Shown piece by piece: positions 40,496 through 48,805 of a DNA stretch of 53,757 bases. Below the pieces are notes generated by a model, which ran no database searches, had not been told where the DNA came from, and was given only the letters and a program-made list of their open reading frames with translations. Source of the DNA: Candidatus Riflebacteria bacterium HGW-Riflebacteria-2 (lineage in GTDB: Bacteria; Muiribacteriota; Ozemobacteria; Ozemobacterales; Ozemobacteraceae); assembly GCA_002839435.1 (NCBI GenBank), contig PGYA01000030.1, positions 1 to 53,757 of the forward strand, read 5' to 3'. Each line of letters starts with the position of its first letter. Positions within the stretch are counted from its first letter, which is position 1. The position numbers were made by a program, and so were the translations under genes.

Positions 40496-40500
40496 AAATG

Positions 40501-41196
40501 TCAGTTACTGAGATAACGGAACGGATTGCGCACGTTGCCATTGCGGCGAACTTCAAAATGAAGGTGCGAACCGGTGGCAACACCTGTGCTACCGACATAG
40601 GCAATGCGCTGACCCGAATTAACCGTCTGACCAGCTTTTACAGCCACTTTTGAGCAGTGTGCATACACCGTCTGCAGACCATCTGAATGATCAACAATTA
40701 CCACCAGCCCATAACCACGGCGCCAGCCAGTAAATGAAACTTTGCCGGACTCACCGCTCACGATTGGCGTGCCCTTGCGGGCGACAATGTCTATTCCAGA
40801 ATGGAAATGCATTCTCTTAGATTTTGGATGGCGACGATTACCGAATAATGAGCTGATTCTGCCCATCACAGGCATAAGCATGTTATGCGGGCCATTCGTA
40901 TCGCCGACATTAGAAGAATTCTTACCACTCCGGGGCGAATAAACACCAGTATCGCGCTTTACAACTTTAACAGCATAAGTCTTAACAGCGCCCTTTTCTG
41001 AAACGTCTGGATCAAGGGTTCCGAAGAAGCTGTCAGTAGATCTGCTCTCTTCAAAGTCTGGAGACGATTCCATGCTGGCGAGAAGACCAACAGATCTCAC
41101 GCTGCGAAATGGAACTGCAAAAGCCGTTGAACTTACGAAAACCGACAGACATAGCAATGCTACAAGCGATTTTCGACTTTTTGATTCGTTTACCAT
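40501..41196 (-). CDS. M23-family metallopeptidase (LytM-type)
   Basis: A 231-residue exported endopeptidase. ATG at 41196 is preferred to the TTG one codon earlier. Signal peptide about 1-27 (LVALLCLSVFVSSTAFA). A disordered Ser-rich region (30-100) precedes the M23 domain (about 108-231): GRISSLFGNRRHP, the zinc motif HFHSGIDI (HxxxD), YAHCS, and GSHLHFEVR (HxH), all ligands present, ending in NPFRYL. Such enzymes cut peptidoglycan cross-bridges in the envelope. No LysM or coiled-coil domain is visible, unlike EnvC/NlpD types. Confidence 0.93.
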   Translation of the reverse strand: MVNESKSRKSLVALLCLSVFVSSTAFAVPFRSVRSVGLLASMESSPDFEESRSTDSFFGTLDPDVSEKGAVKTYAVKVVKRDTGVYSPRSGKNSSNVGDTNGPHNMLMPVMGRISSLFGNRRHPKSKRMHFHSGIDIVARKGTPIVSGESGKVSFTGWRRGYGLVVIVDHSDGLQTVYAHCSKVAVKAGQTVNSGQRIAYVGSTGVATGSHLHFEVRRNGNVRNPFRYLSN

Positions 41197-41240
41197 CAAT
41201 TTTCTCTCTCTTTGTTTGGGTTTGAGTTAAGAGTGCAATA

Positions 41241-41269
41241 TTTATAACCGCAAACAATTACAATGTCAA
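41241..41269 (-). promoter_or_regulatory. Promoter of the M23 peptidase gene
   Basis: On the minus strand: perfect -35 TTGACA (41269-41264), 17-nt spacer, -10 TATAAA (41246-41241); leader of about 40 nt with GAGAGAG before the ATG at 41196. Confidence 0.75.
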
Positions 41270-41393
41270 GTAAACCTGAACGCTCGGTACCATGCTGGCG
41301 ATTGCAAAACAATAAGTGCAGGTCTAATTTCACTTATGTTTCGACAATTAACAGCCGGTTTTACCATGACAGCAATTTGCTACTAAAATAGTA

Positions 41394-41423
41394 TTGAACT
41401 CTACAGGCGTTTAGTTATATTAT
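41394..41423 (+). promoter_or_regulatory. Promoter of nifU-nifS
   Basis: -35 TTGAAC (41394-41399), followed by TATATT (41416-41421, 16-nt spacer) or TATTAT (41418-41423, 18-nt spacer). Confidence 0.55.
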
Positions 41424-41496
41424 TAGTGACCCTGCGGGTAACCGCCGGTCGTGCCACAAAAACGCGGCAATTCTTGATTCAGGCAGGTAAACAAAC

Positions 41497-42336
41497 ATGT
41501 GGGATTATACAAAATCAGTAATGGACCACTTTTCAAACCCCAGAAACGTCGGCAAGATCGAAGATGCCGATGGAGTAGGCGAAGTAGGCTCTCTCGCCTG
41601 CGGTGACGCACTAAAGCTTTACCTCAAAATAAACCGGGAAACCGGGAAGATCGAAGACGCACGCTTTCAGACGTTTGGTTGCGCCAGTGCCATCGCCAGC
41701 GCTTCAGCTCTGACCGAGTTAATCAAGGGCATGCCTCTTGAAGAGGCCGAGAAAGTAACTAATGACGATATCGCCCGCTTCCTTGGTGGCCTGCCGGAGC
41801 AGAAAATGCACTGTTCAGTCATGGGTCGCGAAGCACTCGAGGCCGCCCTTGCCAATTATAGAGGCATAAAGGTCGAAGAACATGCAGACGCCCAGGTAAT
41901 ATGCAAATGCTTCTGGGTCGATGAACACAAGCTGCGTGAAGTAATAACCGAAAACAAGCTTAAAACCGTCGAAGAAGTCACCCACTATACCAAGGCGGGC
42001 GGCGGCTGCGGCGGCTGTGTGCCCGATATTAAGCGTATCCTGGCTGACATAAACGGCCCGGACAGCAAACCGGAAACCGAAGAAAAACCACGAATGACAA
42101 ACCTTCAGAGAATCAAGCTGGTAACCGAAACCATCGAGAAAAAAATCGCGCCAATGCTGCGCCAGGACGGCGGCGATATTGAACTCATCGATGTTGACGG
42201 CTACGACATCTATGTCAGGCTCCGCGGCGCCTGCGCCGGCTGCCCCGGCGCCAAAGCGACGCTGCAGAATATCGTCGCCGAAACCCTGCGCCGCGAAGTC
42301 GATAGTAACATAAACATCATCGAGGCCTCAAAATGA
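41497..42336 (+). CDS. nifU: Iron-sulfur cluster scaffold NifU (three-domain)
   Basis: A 279-residue full NifU. The N-terminal IscU-like domain (1-125) has the three scaffold Cys in LACGDALKLYL, TFGCASAIA and KMHCSVMG. The central BFD-like [2Fe-2S] domain (about 130-185) has CKC...GGGCGGCVPDI. After a short linker, the C-terminal NFU domain (about 205-279) has GACAGCPGAKATLQ with the CxxC. It builds Fe-S clusters on sulfur from NifS, whose ATG overlaps the nifU stop by 4 nt. This three-domain type serves general Fe-S assembly in anaerobes as well as nitrogenase; no nif structural genes are here. Confidence 0.96.
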   Translation: MWDYTKSVMDHFSNPRNVGKIEDADGVGEVGSLACGDALKLYLKINRETGKIEDARFQTFGCASAIASASALTELIKGMPLEEAEKVTNDDIARFLGGLPEQKMHCSVMGREALEAALANYRGIKVEEHADAQVICKCFWVDEHKLREVITENKLKTVEEVTHYTKAGGGCGGCVPDIKRILADINGPDSKPETEEKPRMTNLQRIKLVTETIEKKIAPMLRQDGGDIELIDVDGYDIYVRLRGACAGCPGAKATLQNIVAETLRREVDSNINIIEASK

Positions 42337-43508
42337 CAGAATCCCGACAGGTGTATCTCGACAACAACGCGACCTGCAAGGTGTCTCCCGCGGTAGTCGA
42401 GGCTATGCTTCCGTTTTTCAGCGAACTGTATGGCAATCCCAGTTCTATGCATTCTTTCGGTGGGGGAGTGGCTGAACACGTCACACAAGCCCGGGAAAAG
42501 GTTGCAGCACTTCTCAATGTATCCCCTGAAGAGATAATATTTACTTCCTGCGGTACCGAATCAGATAACCATGCCATACGCGGCACTCTTGAAGCAAACC
42601 CGGAAAAGAAGCGCATAGTAACGACAAAGGTCGAACATCCGGCTGTTCTAAACGTTTTCCGCTTTCTCGCCAAACGCAAGGGCTACCATGTAGTTGAACT
42701 TGGCGTCAACAAACAGGGCGACCTCGACCTCGATGAACTCAGAGACGCCCTCACTCCCGATACGGCACTTCTTTCGGTGATGGCTGCCAATAATGAAACC
42801 GGCACACTTTTTCCAATCGACGAAATTGGCGCCATTGCCCGTGAAAAAGGCGTTATCTTCCATTCCGACGCGGTTCAGGCCGCCGGCAAGATCCCGCTCG
42901 ACCTCAAAAAAATACCGGTCGATCTTCTCTCTATCTCCGGCCATAAACTCCATACGCCAAAGGGCATTGGAGCACTCTACATACGAAAAGGCACTCGTAT
43001 TTCGCCATTCATGATCGGAGGCCATCAGGAACACGGGCGCCGCGCCGGCACTGAGAACGTACCTTACATAATTGCCTTTGGCAAAGCCTGCGAAGAAGCA
43101 ATGAATGGAATATATGAAGAAAACAACCAGGTTCGTCAGTTGCGTGACAAGCTCGAAAGCGGACTGATGTCGCAGATCCCGCACTCCTATATCAACGGCA
43201 ACCCGCGCTGGCGACTTCCCAACACCACCAATATCGGCTTCGAATACATCGAGGGAGAAGCAATTCTGCTGCATCTCAGCGCTGCCGGCATTGCTGCCAG
43301 CTCTGGCTCGGCCTGCACCAGCGGCAGTCTCGAACCGTCGCACGTTTTGATGGCCATGGAAGTGCCCTTCACCTACGCGCACGGTTCAGTGCGCTTCTCG
43401 CTTTCTCGCTTCAACACCGAAGAAGAGATCGACTACACCCTCGCTACCGTGCCGCCGATAATACAGAGATTGCGCGACATGTCGCCATTCTACGACCCCA
43501 AAAAGTAA
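42333..43508 (+). CDS. nifS: Cysteine desulfurase NifS
   Basis: A 391-residue PLP-dependent class V aminotransferase-type enzyme that takes sulfur from cysteine. Landmarks: VYLDNNATCKVSP at the N-terminus (NNAT), EHPAVLNVF, MAANNETGTLFP, the PLP-lysine in SISGHKLHTPKG, GGHQEHGRRAGTEN, and the catalytic Cys in SSGSACTSGSLEPSHVL. Length and the short active-site loop match NifS/IscS. Co-transcribed with nifU; a terminator follows at 43519. Confidence 0.96.
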   Translation: MTESRQVYLDNNATCKVSPAVVEAMLPFFSELYGNPSSMHSFGGGVAEHVTQAREKVAALLNVSPEEIIFTSCGTESDNHAIRGTLEANPEKKRIVTTKVEHPAVLNVFRFLAKRKGYHVVELGVNKQGDLDLDELRDALTPDTALLSVMAANNETGTLFPIDEIGAIAREKGVIFHSDAVQAAGKIPLDLKKIPVDLLSISGHKLHTPKGIGALYIRKGTRISPFMIGGHQEHGRRAGTENVPYIIAFGKACEEAMNGIYEENNQVRQLRDKLESGLMSQIPHSYINGNPRWRLPNTTNIGFEYIEGEAILLHLSAAGIAASSGSACTSGSLEPSHVLMAMEVPFTYAHGSVRFSLSRFNTEEEIDYTLATVPPIIQRLRDMSPFYDPKK

Positions 43509-43518
43509 CCCGCAAAGC

Positions 43519-43552
43519 AAAAGCACCGGCCCAAGACCGCCGGTGCTTTTTT
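43519..43552. terminator. Terminator after nifS
   Basis: GCACCGGC (43523-43530) pairs with GCCGGTGC (43539-43546) around an 8-nt loop, with AAAA before and six T after. It ends nifS and may also end the minus-strand coaD. Confidence 0.88.
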
Positions 43553-43566
43553 CTATCTTAATTTAG

Positions 43567-44043
43567 CTATGCGAACTTCTGACGGATACACTCGGCGATG
43601 TTGAGCGGCAGAAGATCATCGATCTGGCCGCCATAGCGGGCAACTTCCTTGGCGATACTCGAGCTCAGAAACGAAAATTTCGGCGATGACATGAGAAAAA
43701 CCGTCTCGGTATCAGGTGACAGCTTATGGTTTACCGAGAACATCTGCATTTCGTATTCGTAGTCAGAGACGGCACGCAACCCTCTGATGATGGCGCAGGC
43801 ACCGGCACTGCGGCAAAAATCAACCAGCAGGCCATTGAAATGAATTACTCTGACGTTTTCGTTTTCTTTGACCACTTCGCTGATCATCTCGACCCGTTCT
43901 TCCGGAGAAAACAGACACTTTTTGGCCGGGTGTACGAGCACCCCGATGATAATATGGTCGAACAGCGCACAAGCGCGCTGCAGAATATCAAGATGCCCGT
44001 TGGTAAACGGATCGAAACTACCAGGATAAATCGCTACCCGCAT
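43567..44043 (-). CDS. coaD: Phosphopantetheine adenylyltransferase
   Basis: A 158-residue CoaD that adenylates 4'-phosphopantetheine in coenzyme A synthesis. It opens with RVAIYPGSFDPFTNGHLDIL, the nucleotidyltransferase TxGH motif (here TNGH), and carries AIIRGLRAVSDYEYEMQM and SSSIAKEVARYGG (the second ATP-binding motif). AAGGTG precedes the ATG. Last gene of the apbE-NusG-II-Gx-maf-coaD operon, 3 nt after maf. Confidence 0.96.
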   Translation of the reverse strand: MRVAIYPGSFDPFTNGHLDILQRACALFDHIIIGVLVHPAKKCLFSPEERVEMISEVVKENENVRVIHFNGLLVDFCRSAGACAIIRGLRAVSDYEYEMQMFSVNHKLSPDTETVFLMSSPKFSFLSSSIAKEVARYGGQIDDLLPLNIAECIRQKFA

Positions 44044-44046
44044 TTG

Positions 44047-44655
44047 TCACCTTTTGATAAAATCCAGAATATCATAGCCCAGCTGCTGCATCAGTCCTCT
44101 GAAAGCCACGATCGGAAACCCCACCACATTGAAGTAACAACCCTCGACCCTCTCGACGAACAGGGCGGCATGCCCCTGGATGCCATAAGAACCGGCTTTG
44201 TCATAAGGCTCGCTGGTATCTAAATACATATCGACATCTTTGCGTGACAGTTCACGAAAAAATACATGAGTTACTTCGGCACAGCTGAAAGTGCGAAAAC
44301 CCTCGGCGTCAACGACTGATACCCCGGTAATTACACGATGCCGACGCCCGGAAAGCGAAAACAGCATTTCGGCCGCATGATCGCGGTCGCGCGGCTTCCC
44401 AAGAATGCTGTCGCCTTGCACGACAATGGTGTCAGCGCCAATCACCAGACCCTTACGCAAAGCACCCGAGGCATGAAAAGCCTTGAGCCCTGCCAGTTTG
44501 GCGGCAGCCTGTTCGGGCGTCATATCGGCAATGTCTGAGCGCTTTTCTTCGTAGGGCGAATCGATGACTTCAAAATCCATGCCGAGCCCGGCGAGAATTT
44601 CGCGACGGCGCGGCGATTTCGAAGCGAGATAGATGGGCGGCAGATTGTGTGACAT
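44047..44655 (-). CDS. maf: Maf-type nucleoside triphosphate pyrophosphatase
   Basis: A 202-residue Maf protein. ATG at 44655 is chosen: AAGGAG lies 9 nt upstream and the start overlaps the Gx-transporter stop by one base (TGATG). Landmarks: YLASKSPRRREILAGLG at the N-terminus, GADTIVVQGDSILGKPRD in the middle (catalytic Asp), EPYDKAGSYGIQG, and FNVVGFP near the end. Maf enzymes hydrolyse modified or canonical NTPs such as dTTP and UTP and are linked to septum inhibition. Confidence 0.94.
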   Translation of the reverse strand: MSHNLPPIYLASKSPRRREILAGLGMDFEVIDSPYEEKRSDIADMTPEQAAAKLAGLKAFHASGALRKGLVIGADTIVVQGDSILGKPRDRDHAAEMLFSLSGRRHRVITGVSVVDAEGFRTFSCAEVTHVFFRELSRKDVDMYLDTSEPYDKAGSYGIQGHAALFVERVEGCYFNVVGFPIVAFRGLMQQLGYDILDFIKR

Positions 44656-45203
44656 CAGGGCGTTCTCCTTAACAGTTCCTGGGTGACTTTGGCGACGATA
44701 AGCCCGGAAGGCAGTGCCACCCAGATCATCAGTGCCAGGTGTAACCATATCGACATATTCGAAGCGAACATGAACTGTACTACGGCAAGTTGCGCAAAAT
44801 TATTAACCAATGCACCAGAAACACTTAAAGTCGCCAGCCCGGCGGCGGGAAACAGCCGGCGTAGAATGGCCATGCTGGCCGCCGCGCTGGTTGCGCCGGC
44901 AAATGAGATGAGATGTAGCGGAGACAGCAAACTGCCCATAAAAAGTGCCGCCACTGCAGTTCTTAGCATCGCCACGCTCAATGCTGCCGATGCCGAAAGC
45001 CGTAAGAGCGCGTACAAAGTCATGGCATTGGCAAGACCTGGCTTTAACCACGGCAGAAAACGTGGCAGCGGCGATTCGACAACCTGCAGGGCTGCCGCAG
45101 AAGCGACCAGAACCGCAGTTAGTGTCAGCCGACCGGTAGCTCCGGCTGTTATGCCAGAAACCTGAGTTGTCGAGTGCTGCGCCGGGCGCGACTGTTCAGT
45201 CAT
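44655..45203 (-). CDS. Gx transporter family membrane protein
   Basis: A 182-residue protein with about five membrane helices. VESPLPRFLPWLKPGLANAMTL with the conserved Pro-rich and KPGLANA motif, then FMGSLLSPLHLISFAGATSA, identify the Gx transporter group (PF07456, once called heptaprenyl diphosphate synthase component I). It is encoded with a NusG-domain-II protein and ApbE, an arrangement seen repeatedly in anaerobes and linked to membrane redox (Rnf-type) or quinone and isoprenoid functions. The transported molecule is not known. Its start overlaps the upstream stop (TAATG). Confidence 0.9.
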   Translation of the reverse strand: MTEQSRPAQHSTTQVSGITAGATGRLTLTAVLVASAAALQVVESPLPRFLPWLKPGLANAMTLYALLRLSASAALSVAMLRTAVAALFMGSLLSPLHLISFAGATSAAASMAILRRLFPAAGLATLSVSGALVNNFAQLAVVQFMFASNMSIWLHLALMIWVALPSGLIVAKVTQELLRRTP

Positions 45204-45601
45204 TATCTGGTCACCGCATCGACTTTCTGACCGGTATTTACAAGCGGTTCAACGATAATACCGTTAGGCACGCAGATCAGGCTGGAGCTGTCGGTCCAGC
45301 CCATATTGACACAGGTTTTGCAGGGGCAGGCCGAAGATGAGATGCGAATTCTTTTGTCACTCCCCCACTCGATCACCGCCAGCCCGGTTCGCCCCTTGAC
45401 TTCGACCGGCCGCGGCTGCGCCTGGTTGAAGACGAGTTCCTGCGGTGGCTCGGTAAGGATTCTAACTCGGCAGGCACCGTTGAAAGAATCGCTTCTGCCA
45501 TGATGATGGCCGGCCCAGGCCAGCAGCGACACCGCCAGCAGCGCCAGCAATATCAGCCAGTCGTGCTTTCCGGCGAAAATTGGCGGTATGTTGTCTTTCA
45601 T
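45203..45601 (-). CDS. NusG domain II-containing membrane protein
   Basis: A 132-residue protein with one N-terminal membrane helix (about 14-30, WLILLALLAVSLLAWAG) and an extracytoplasmic NusG-II domain. The domain shows ACRVRILTEPPQEL, EVKGRTGLAVIEWGSDKRIRI, and the Cys-rich CPCKTCVNMGW, then LICVPNGIIVEP, the family's conserved ICLPN-type strand. The Cys group could bind a metal. The start overlaps the apbE stop by 4 nt and the stop overlaps the Gx transporter start. Proteins of this type are standard companions of ApbE and Gx transporters; function unknown. Confidence 0.9.
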   Translation of the reverse strand: MKDNIPPIFAGKHDWLILLALLAVSLLAWAGHHHGRSDSFNGACRVRILTEPPQELVFNQAQPRPVEVKGRTGLAVIEWGSDKRIRISSSACPCKTCVNMGWTDSSSLICVPNGIIVEPLVNTGQKVDAVTR

Positions 45602-46596
45602 TGGGCTTCAGCCTGTCTGAAATATTGCCGGCCGGCGCGACTGAGATGAATTGTACCGGTCGAAGTAAGAAAAAGCACGGCAAGATTTCGCTCTTCGACC
45701 CATTTGAAAGCAATTTCCGGTGGCATCGCAAAAACTGCCGTGCTCAATGCATCGGCTGTCACCGGTTCGCTGGCAATAATAGTCACCGAAGAATAGTAAT
45801 CGACAGGCCGGCCGCTGTGCGGGTTCATGATATGACCGTAACGCTTGCCATCGACAGTGATAAATCGCTCATAATCTCCAGATGTTGAGATCGCCAGCGG
45901 CGCACGCGACTCGACCAGCGCCAGAGTGCCGTTATCACGCGGATCGCGCACTGCGATGCGCCAGTTGCTGCTATCAGGCTTGCTGCCCTCAAACCAGATA
46001 TCGCCGGCATCATCAATCAAAAAACCGCTACAACCAGATTCTCTGAGCACGCGCGCCGCCTTCTCGATGGCATAGCCGCCGGCAATGCCGCCAAGATCGA
46101 TCAGGCTTCCCGAAGCCAGCTTAAAACCCTCTTCATTCTGCAGCAAAACCTGGCCGAGCCCACAGCGGTCGCGCAGCAGGCCGGCTATCTCATCCTCGCC
46201 GGGCAGGCGCCCTTCCCCCGAATAAAAGCCATAGGCCTTCTGCAGGCTGGCAAACGAAGGATCGAAATAGCCATCTGTCCTGGCAAAATAATCAGCCGCG
46301 ATCTGCAGCAGTGGTGTCAGAGAAGATGCCGCGCCCAGGCTGCCATTGCGATTGAGCGCGCTCAATTCTGAATTCTCAAGATGAAACGAAGCCTTGCTCT
46401 CGACCTTGGCAAACTCGGCAAAAGCAGCATCAAGCTGTTTTTTGCTAATGACCGGGTATGCCCTGATCGAGATTATCGTATCCATCATCAGTCGGCTTTC
46501 AAACAGCGGCGCCTCCTGCTGCGGACTTTTCAGCAGCATAATCACGGCAGCAATTGCTGCGACTGTAAGTATAACTTTTACCCTGTTACCCGCCAT
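45598..46596 (-). CDS. apbE: FAD:protein FMN transferase ApbE
   Basis: A 332-residue exported enzyme that transfers FMN from FAD to Ser/Thr of redox proteins such as Rnf and Nqr subunits in the envelope. N-terminal signal or anchor about 4-22. Landmarks: MMDTIISIRAYP, DGYFDPSFASL, SLIDLGGIAGGYAIEKAA, SGDYERFITVDGKRYGHIMNPHSGRPVDY, and VTADALSTAVFAM with the Mg-binding DA.ST pattern. First gene of a five-gene operon that continues with NusG-II and the Gx transporter. No rnf genes lie in this window, so its flavinylation target is elsewhere. Confidence 0.95.
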   Translation of the reverse strand: MAGNRVKVILTVAAIAAVIMLLKSPQQEAPLFESRLMMDTIISIRAYPVISKKQLDAAFAEFAKVESKASFHLENSELSALNRNGSLGAASSLTPLLQIAADYFARTDGYFDPSFASLQKAYGFYSGEGRLPGEDEIAGLLRDRCGLGQVLLQNEEGFKLASGSLIDLGGIAGGYAIEKAARVLRESGCSGFLIDDAGDIWFEGSKPDSSNWRIAVRDPRDNGTLALVESRAPLAISTSGDYERFITVDGKRYGHIMNPHSGRPVDYYSSVTIIASEPVTADALSTAVFAMPPEIAFKWVEERNLAVLFLTSTGTIHLSRAGRQYFRQAEAQ

Positions 46597-46752
46597 AAAT
46601 AAGCCTTATTCCAGCAAACCCAGCACCCGGCAGATATCACACACCTGCCGCGCATTAACGACACGCTGCTTTCTGCTGCCAGAAACAGCCTGTATAGGAT
46701 ACTTCGAAGCCGCCGGACAATCAACCGCCAACTTTTGCAACTTTGCAGAGTG

Positions 46753-46779
46753 TTGACATTGCGGCGGCCGGGATATAAC
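46753..46779 (+). promoter_or_regulatory. Possible promoter of the GIDE-domain gene
   Basis: Perfect -35 TTGACA (46753-46758) followed by TATAAC (46774-46779) with a short 15-nt spacer. A second A/T box (TATAAA, 46799-46804) lies closer to the gene. The spacing lowers confidence. Confidence 0.35.
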
Positions 46780-46830
46780 CTTTTGATTAGATTGGGCATA
46801 TAAATCTGACAACTGGATAGGACTGACGGG

Positions 46831-47583
46831 ATGGAAAAACCTGAACTTCTGATTGCGGGCCTCTGTGTTCTGGCCATTGCAATATACTTTTTCTATCGCT
46901 GGTATGTACTGCGCAGAAAGATCATCGATATAATTGCGACGCCAACTTCAAAAATCAGCACGCTGCTCAATGCTAAACAGAATGCCGGCAACGTTGTCGA
47001 AGTAAAAGGCAAACTGGTTGCTGACAATGAGGTGCTCAAATCTCCTTATGCCAACAAGGACTGTGTTTATTACCATTCAGTCGAAAAAAACAAAATACGT
47101 GAGGTATCACAACCATCAGGGTCGCGCAGAAAACATGTTCGCGTTTACCTGGAAGTCTTTTCAGAAACAAAGAGCGACAAGAGATTTTTCATCGAGGACA
47201 ATACCGGCCGGATTCCAATAGATCCTGAAGGAGCCGAAGTAGACGGCATGTTTGTTCACAAAACCATAGAACCAGTAGGCGGCGGCGATAGCTCAGGATT
47301 TTTCGGCAGCATGTTCGAACCCTGTGGCTCAAAGATAATAGCCGTATTGAAAGAAGAACAGATTCTGCCGGCCAACCGCAATGCTTACAGCATTGGCGAG
47401 CTGTTTGTCGGCAGCAAAGGCCCGTTTATCGGCGGATCTCCGGCAAAGGACAAAACCTTTTTCATTTCGCTCAAAACGGAAGAAGCGCTGGTTGGCGAAG
47501 GTCAGCGCGAGATGAACTTTCTCACCCTTGGCTGGGCCGCATTTGGCGCTGCTGGCCTTGCTCTTACGTTGATGGCATTCTAA
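46831..47583 (+). CDS. GIDE-domain membrane protein
   Basis: A 250-residue protein with an N-terminal membrane helix (about 7-23), a soluble domain (about 45-225) and a C-terminal hydrophobic helix (about 227-248). The domain reads GNVVEVKGKLVADNEVLKSPYANKDCVYYHSVEKNK, then KRFFIEDNTGRIPIDPEGA, the pattern of the GIDE/MUL1-like domain (PF12483): a segment of CPxxxxxCVYY type and an acidic D-N-G-x-I-x-I-D-P strand. In eukaryotes the domain occurs in a mitochondrial ubiquitin ligase, but no RING is present here and the bacterial role is unknown. AGGA precedes the ATG. Confidence 0.85.
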   Translation: MEKPELLIAGLCVLAIAIYFFYRWYVLRRKIIDIIATPTSKISTLLNAKQNAGNVVEVKGKLVADNEVLKSPYANKDCVYYHSVEKNKIREVSQPSGSRRKHVRVYLEVFSETKSDKRFFIEDNTGRIPIDPEGAEVDGMFVHKTIEPVGGGDSSGFFGSMFEPCGSKIIAVLKEEQILPANRNAYSIGELFVGSKGPFIGGSPAKDKTFFISLKTEEALVGEGQREMNFLTLGWAAFGAAGLALTLMAF

Positions 47584-47602
47584 CCGACGAAACCAGGAAA
47601 AT

Positions 47603-48805
47603 ATGTTAAAGAAATTCTTCAGCTGCCGCGTCTGTCGGGGGATCACTTCACTGCTGCTGGCTGCCGTTATCTGGCTGCCAAACGCACATCGTTTTTTCGA
47701 CCAGCCTGAGAGCAATTACATTGCCTCTGAAAAGGCGCCTCCCAAGGCCATGGCGATTGCCGGCCGCCACATAAGACTCTGGACCGACCCGGAGCTGCGC
47801 AAATTAGAACTTGAAAAAATGCGTTCACGCAATGCCGAGTGGGACTTCATGGCGCGTTGCTTTTTCGTATGGTCGCTGGCAAACATGGGCTTGCGCGATC
47901 CTTCGCTTACCAGCACGGTTCTGCCGGTAATGGACAGCATCATCGACGAAACGATCAAACTCGAAGAACAGAATGGCATACATTTTTTTCTGATGCCCTA
48001 TTCGCGCATATCCGAATTCAAGCTGCAGCCTGAGCGTTCGATCTTCATCGATGGCGAGATCGCTCTGATGCTCGGCCTGCGCCGCCTGCTCGAAGAAAAA
48101 CCCGAGTATAAAAAACTGCACCGCGACCGCATTGATATAATGCTTGAGCGCATGCAACAGAGCCCCGTTCTTTGTGCTGAAAGTTACCCTGACGAATCCT
48201 GGCTGTTCTGCAACAGCATTGCCCTGGCTTCGATCAAGGTCGGCGACTATCTCGACGGCACCGACCACTCAGAGTTCTTCGCGCGCTGGCTGGCAAGCGC
48301 CAGGGCAAACCTTATCGACAAAGAAACCGGCCTGCTGGTATCTTCGTTCGATTTTGAAGGCAAAAGAGTTGCAGACGGCCCGGAAGGCAGCACAATCTGG
48401 CTGGTAGCACACTGTCTCAAACTTATCGATCCTGAGTTTGCAGCCGAACAATACAATCTGGCCACGAAGCATCTCAGAACGAGCATGGGCTATTTTGGCT
48501 ATGCTTATGAATGGCCTGGCGGCATCGGCCATGACGATGTCGATTCGGGGCCCATCATCCCGCTGCTCAATCTATCGGCCGGCTCGACCGGCCTTGCTTT
48601 CGTAGGCGCTGCCACTTTCGGCGACCGTGCCTATCTCGCGGCGCTTTACCGTTCGCTCGAACTCGGCGCTTTTCCGGTCTATGATGCTCTTGGCGTTAAA
48701 TACTGTGCCAGCAATACCGTTGGCGATGCCGTGCTGCTTTACTCGATGGCACTCGGCCCAGCCTGGGAAAAAATCATGAAAGGCAGACCAACCGATGGAC
48801 AGTAG
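47603..48805 (+). CDS. Exported all-helical protein, linalool dehydratase/six-hairpin-like
   Basis: A 400-residue protein with an N-terminal signal or anchor (about 14-28). The body looks like an (alpha/alpha)6 barrel: repeated helix pairs with aromatic turns, for example AEWDFMARCFFVWSLANMGL, YPDESWLFCNSIALASIKVG, EGSTIWLVAHCLKLIDPEFA and a Gly/Asp loop (GGIGHDDVDSGPIIPLL). This overall pattern, with YPDESWLFCN and DVDSGP, resembles linalool dehydratase/isomerase-like proteins, but I cannot confirm the catalytic residues. AGGAAAAT precedes the ATG. Its end overlaps the next membrane-protein gene by 11 nt. Fold assignment is moderate, function not assigned. Confidence 0.65.
   Translation: MLKKFFSCRVCRGITSLLLAAVIWLPNAHRFFDQPESNYIASEKAPPKAMAIAGRHIRLWTDPELRKLELEKMRSRNAEWDFMARCFFVWSLANMGLRDPSLTSTVLPVMDSIIDETIKLEEQNGIHFFLMPYSRISEFKLQPERSIFIDGEIALMLGLRRLLEEKPEYKKLHRDRIDIMLERMQQSPVLCAESYPDESWLFCNSIALASIKVGDYLDGTDHSEFFARWLASARANLIDKETGLLVSSFDFEGKRVADGPEGSTIWLVAHCLKLIDPEFAAEQYNLATKHLRTSMGYFGYAYEWPGGIGHDDVDSGPIIPLLNLSAGSTGLAFVGAATFGDRAYLAALYRSLELGAFPVYDALGVKYCASNTVGDAVLLYSMALGPAWEKIMKGRPTDGQ

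Larger units (their letters stand above)
40310..40500. other. Gene-free stretch with nested hairpin, tandem repeat and terminator
   Basis: Together with 39937-40204 this makes about 560 nt between the membrane-protein gene and the M23 peptidase gene. It contains the features listed separately here (inverted repeat, possible small ORF, nested hairpin, 9-bp tandem repeat, terminator) and no tRNA or longer ORF that I can support. Confidence 0.6.
41197..41496. other. Intergenic region with two divergent promoters
   Basis: 300 nt between the M23 gene (minus) and nifU (plus). It holds a near-consensus promoter for each side (listed separately) and a 75-nt nifU leader with two very short hairpins (ACCC/GGGT and ACCG/CGGT). 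No small gene is supported, and I see no clear IscR-type site. Confidence 0.6.

Noticed and set aside
42648..43382. Long minus-strand open frame opposite nifS
   Set aside because: NifS motifs on the plus strand explain the stretch; the opposite frame is a codon-composition shadow.
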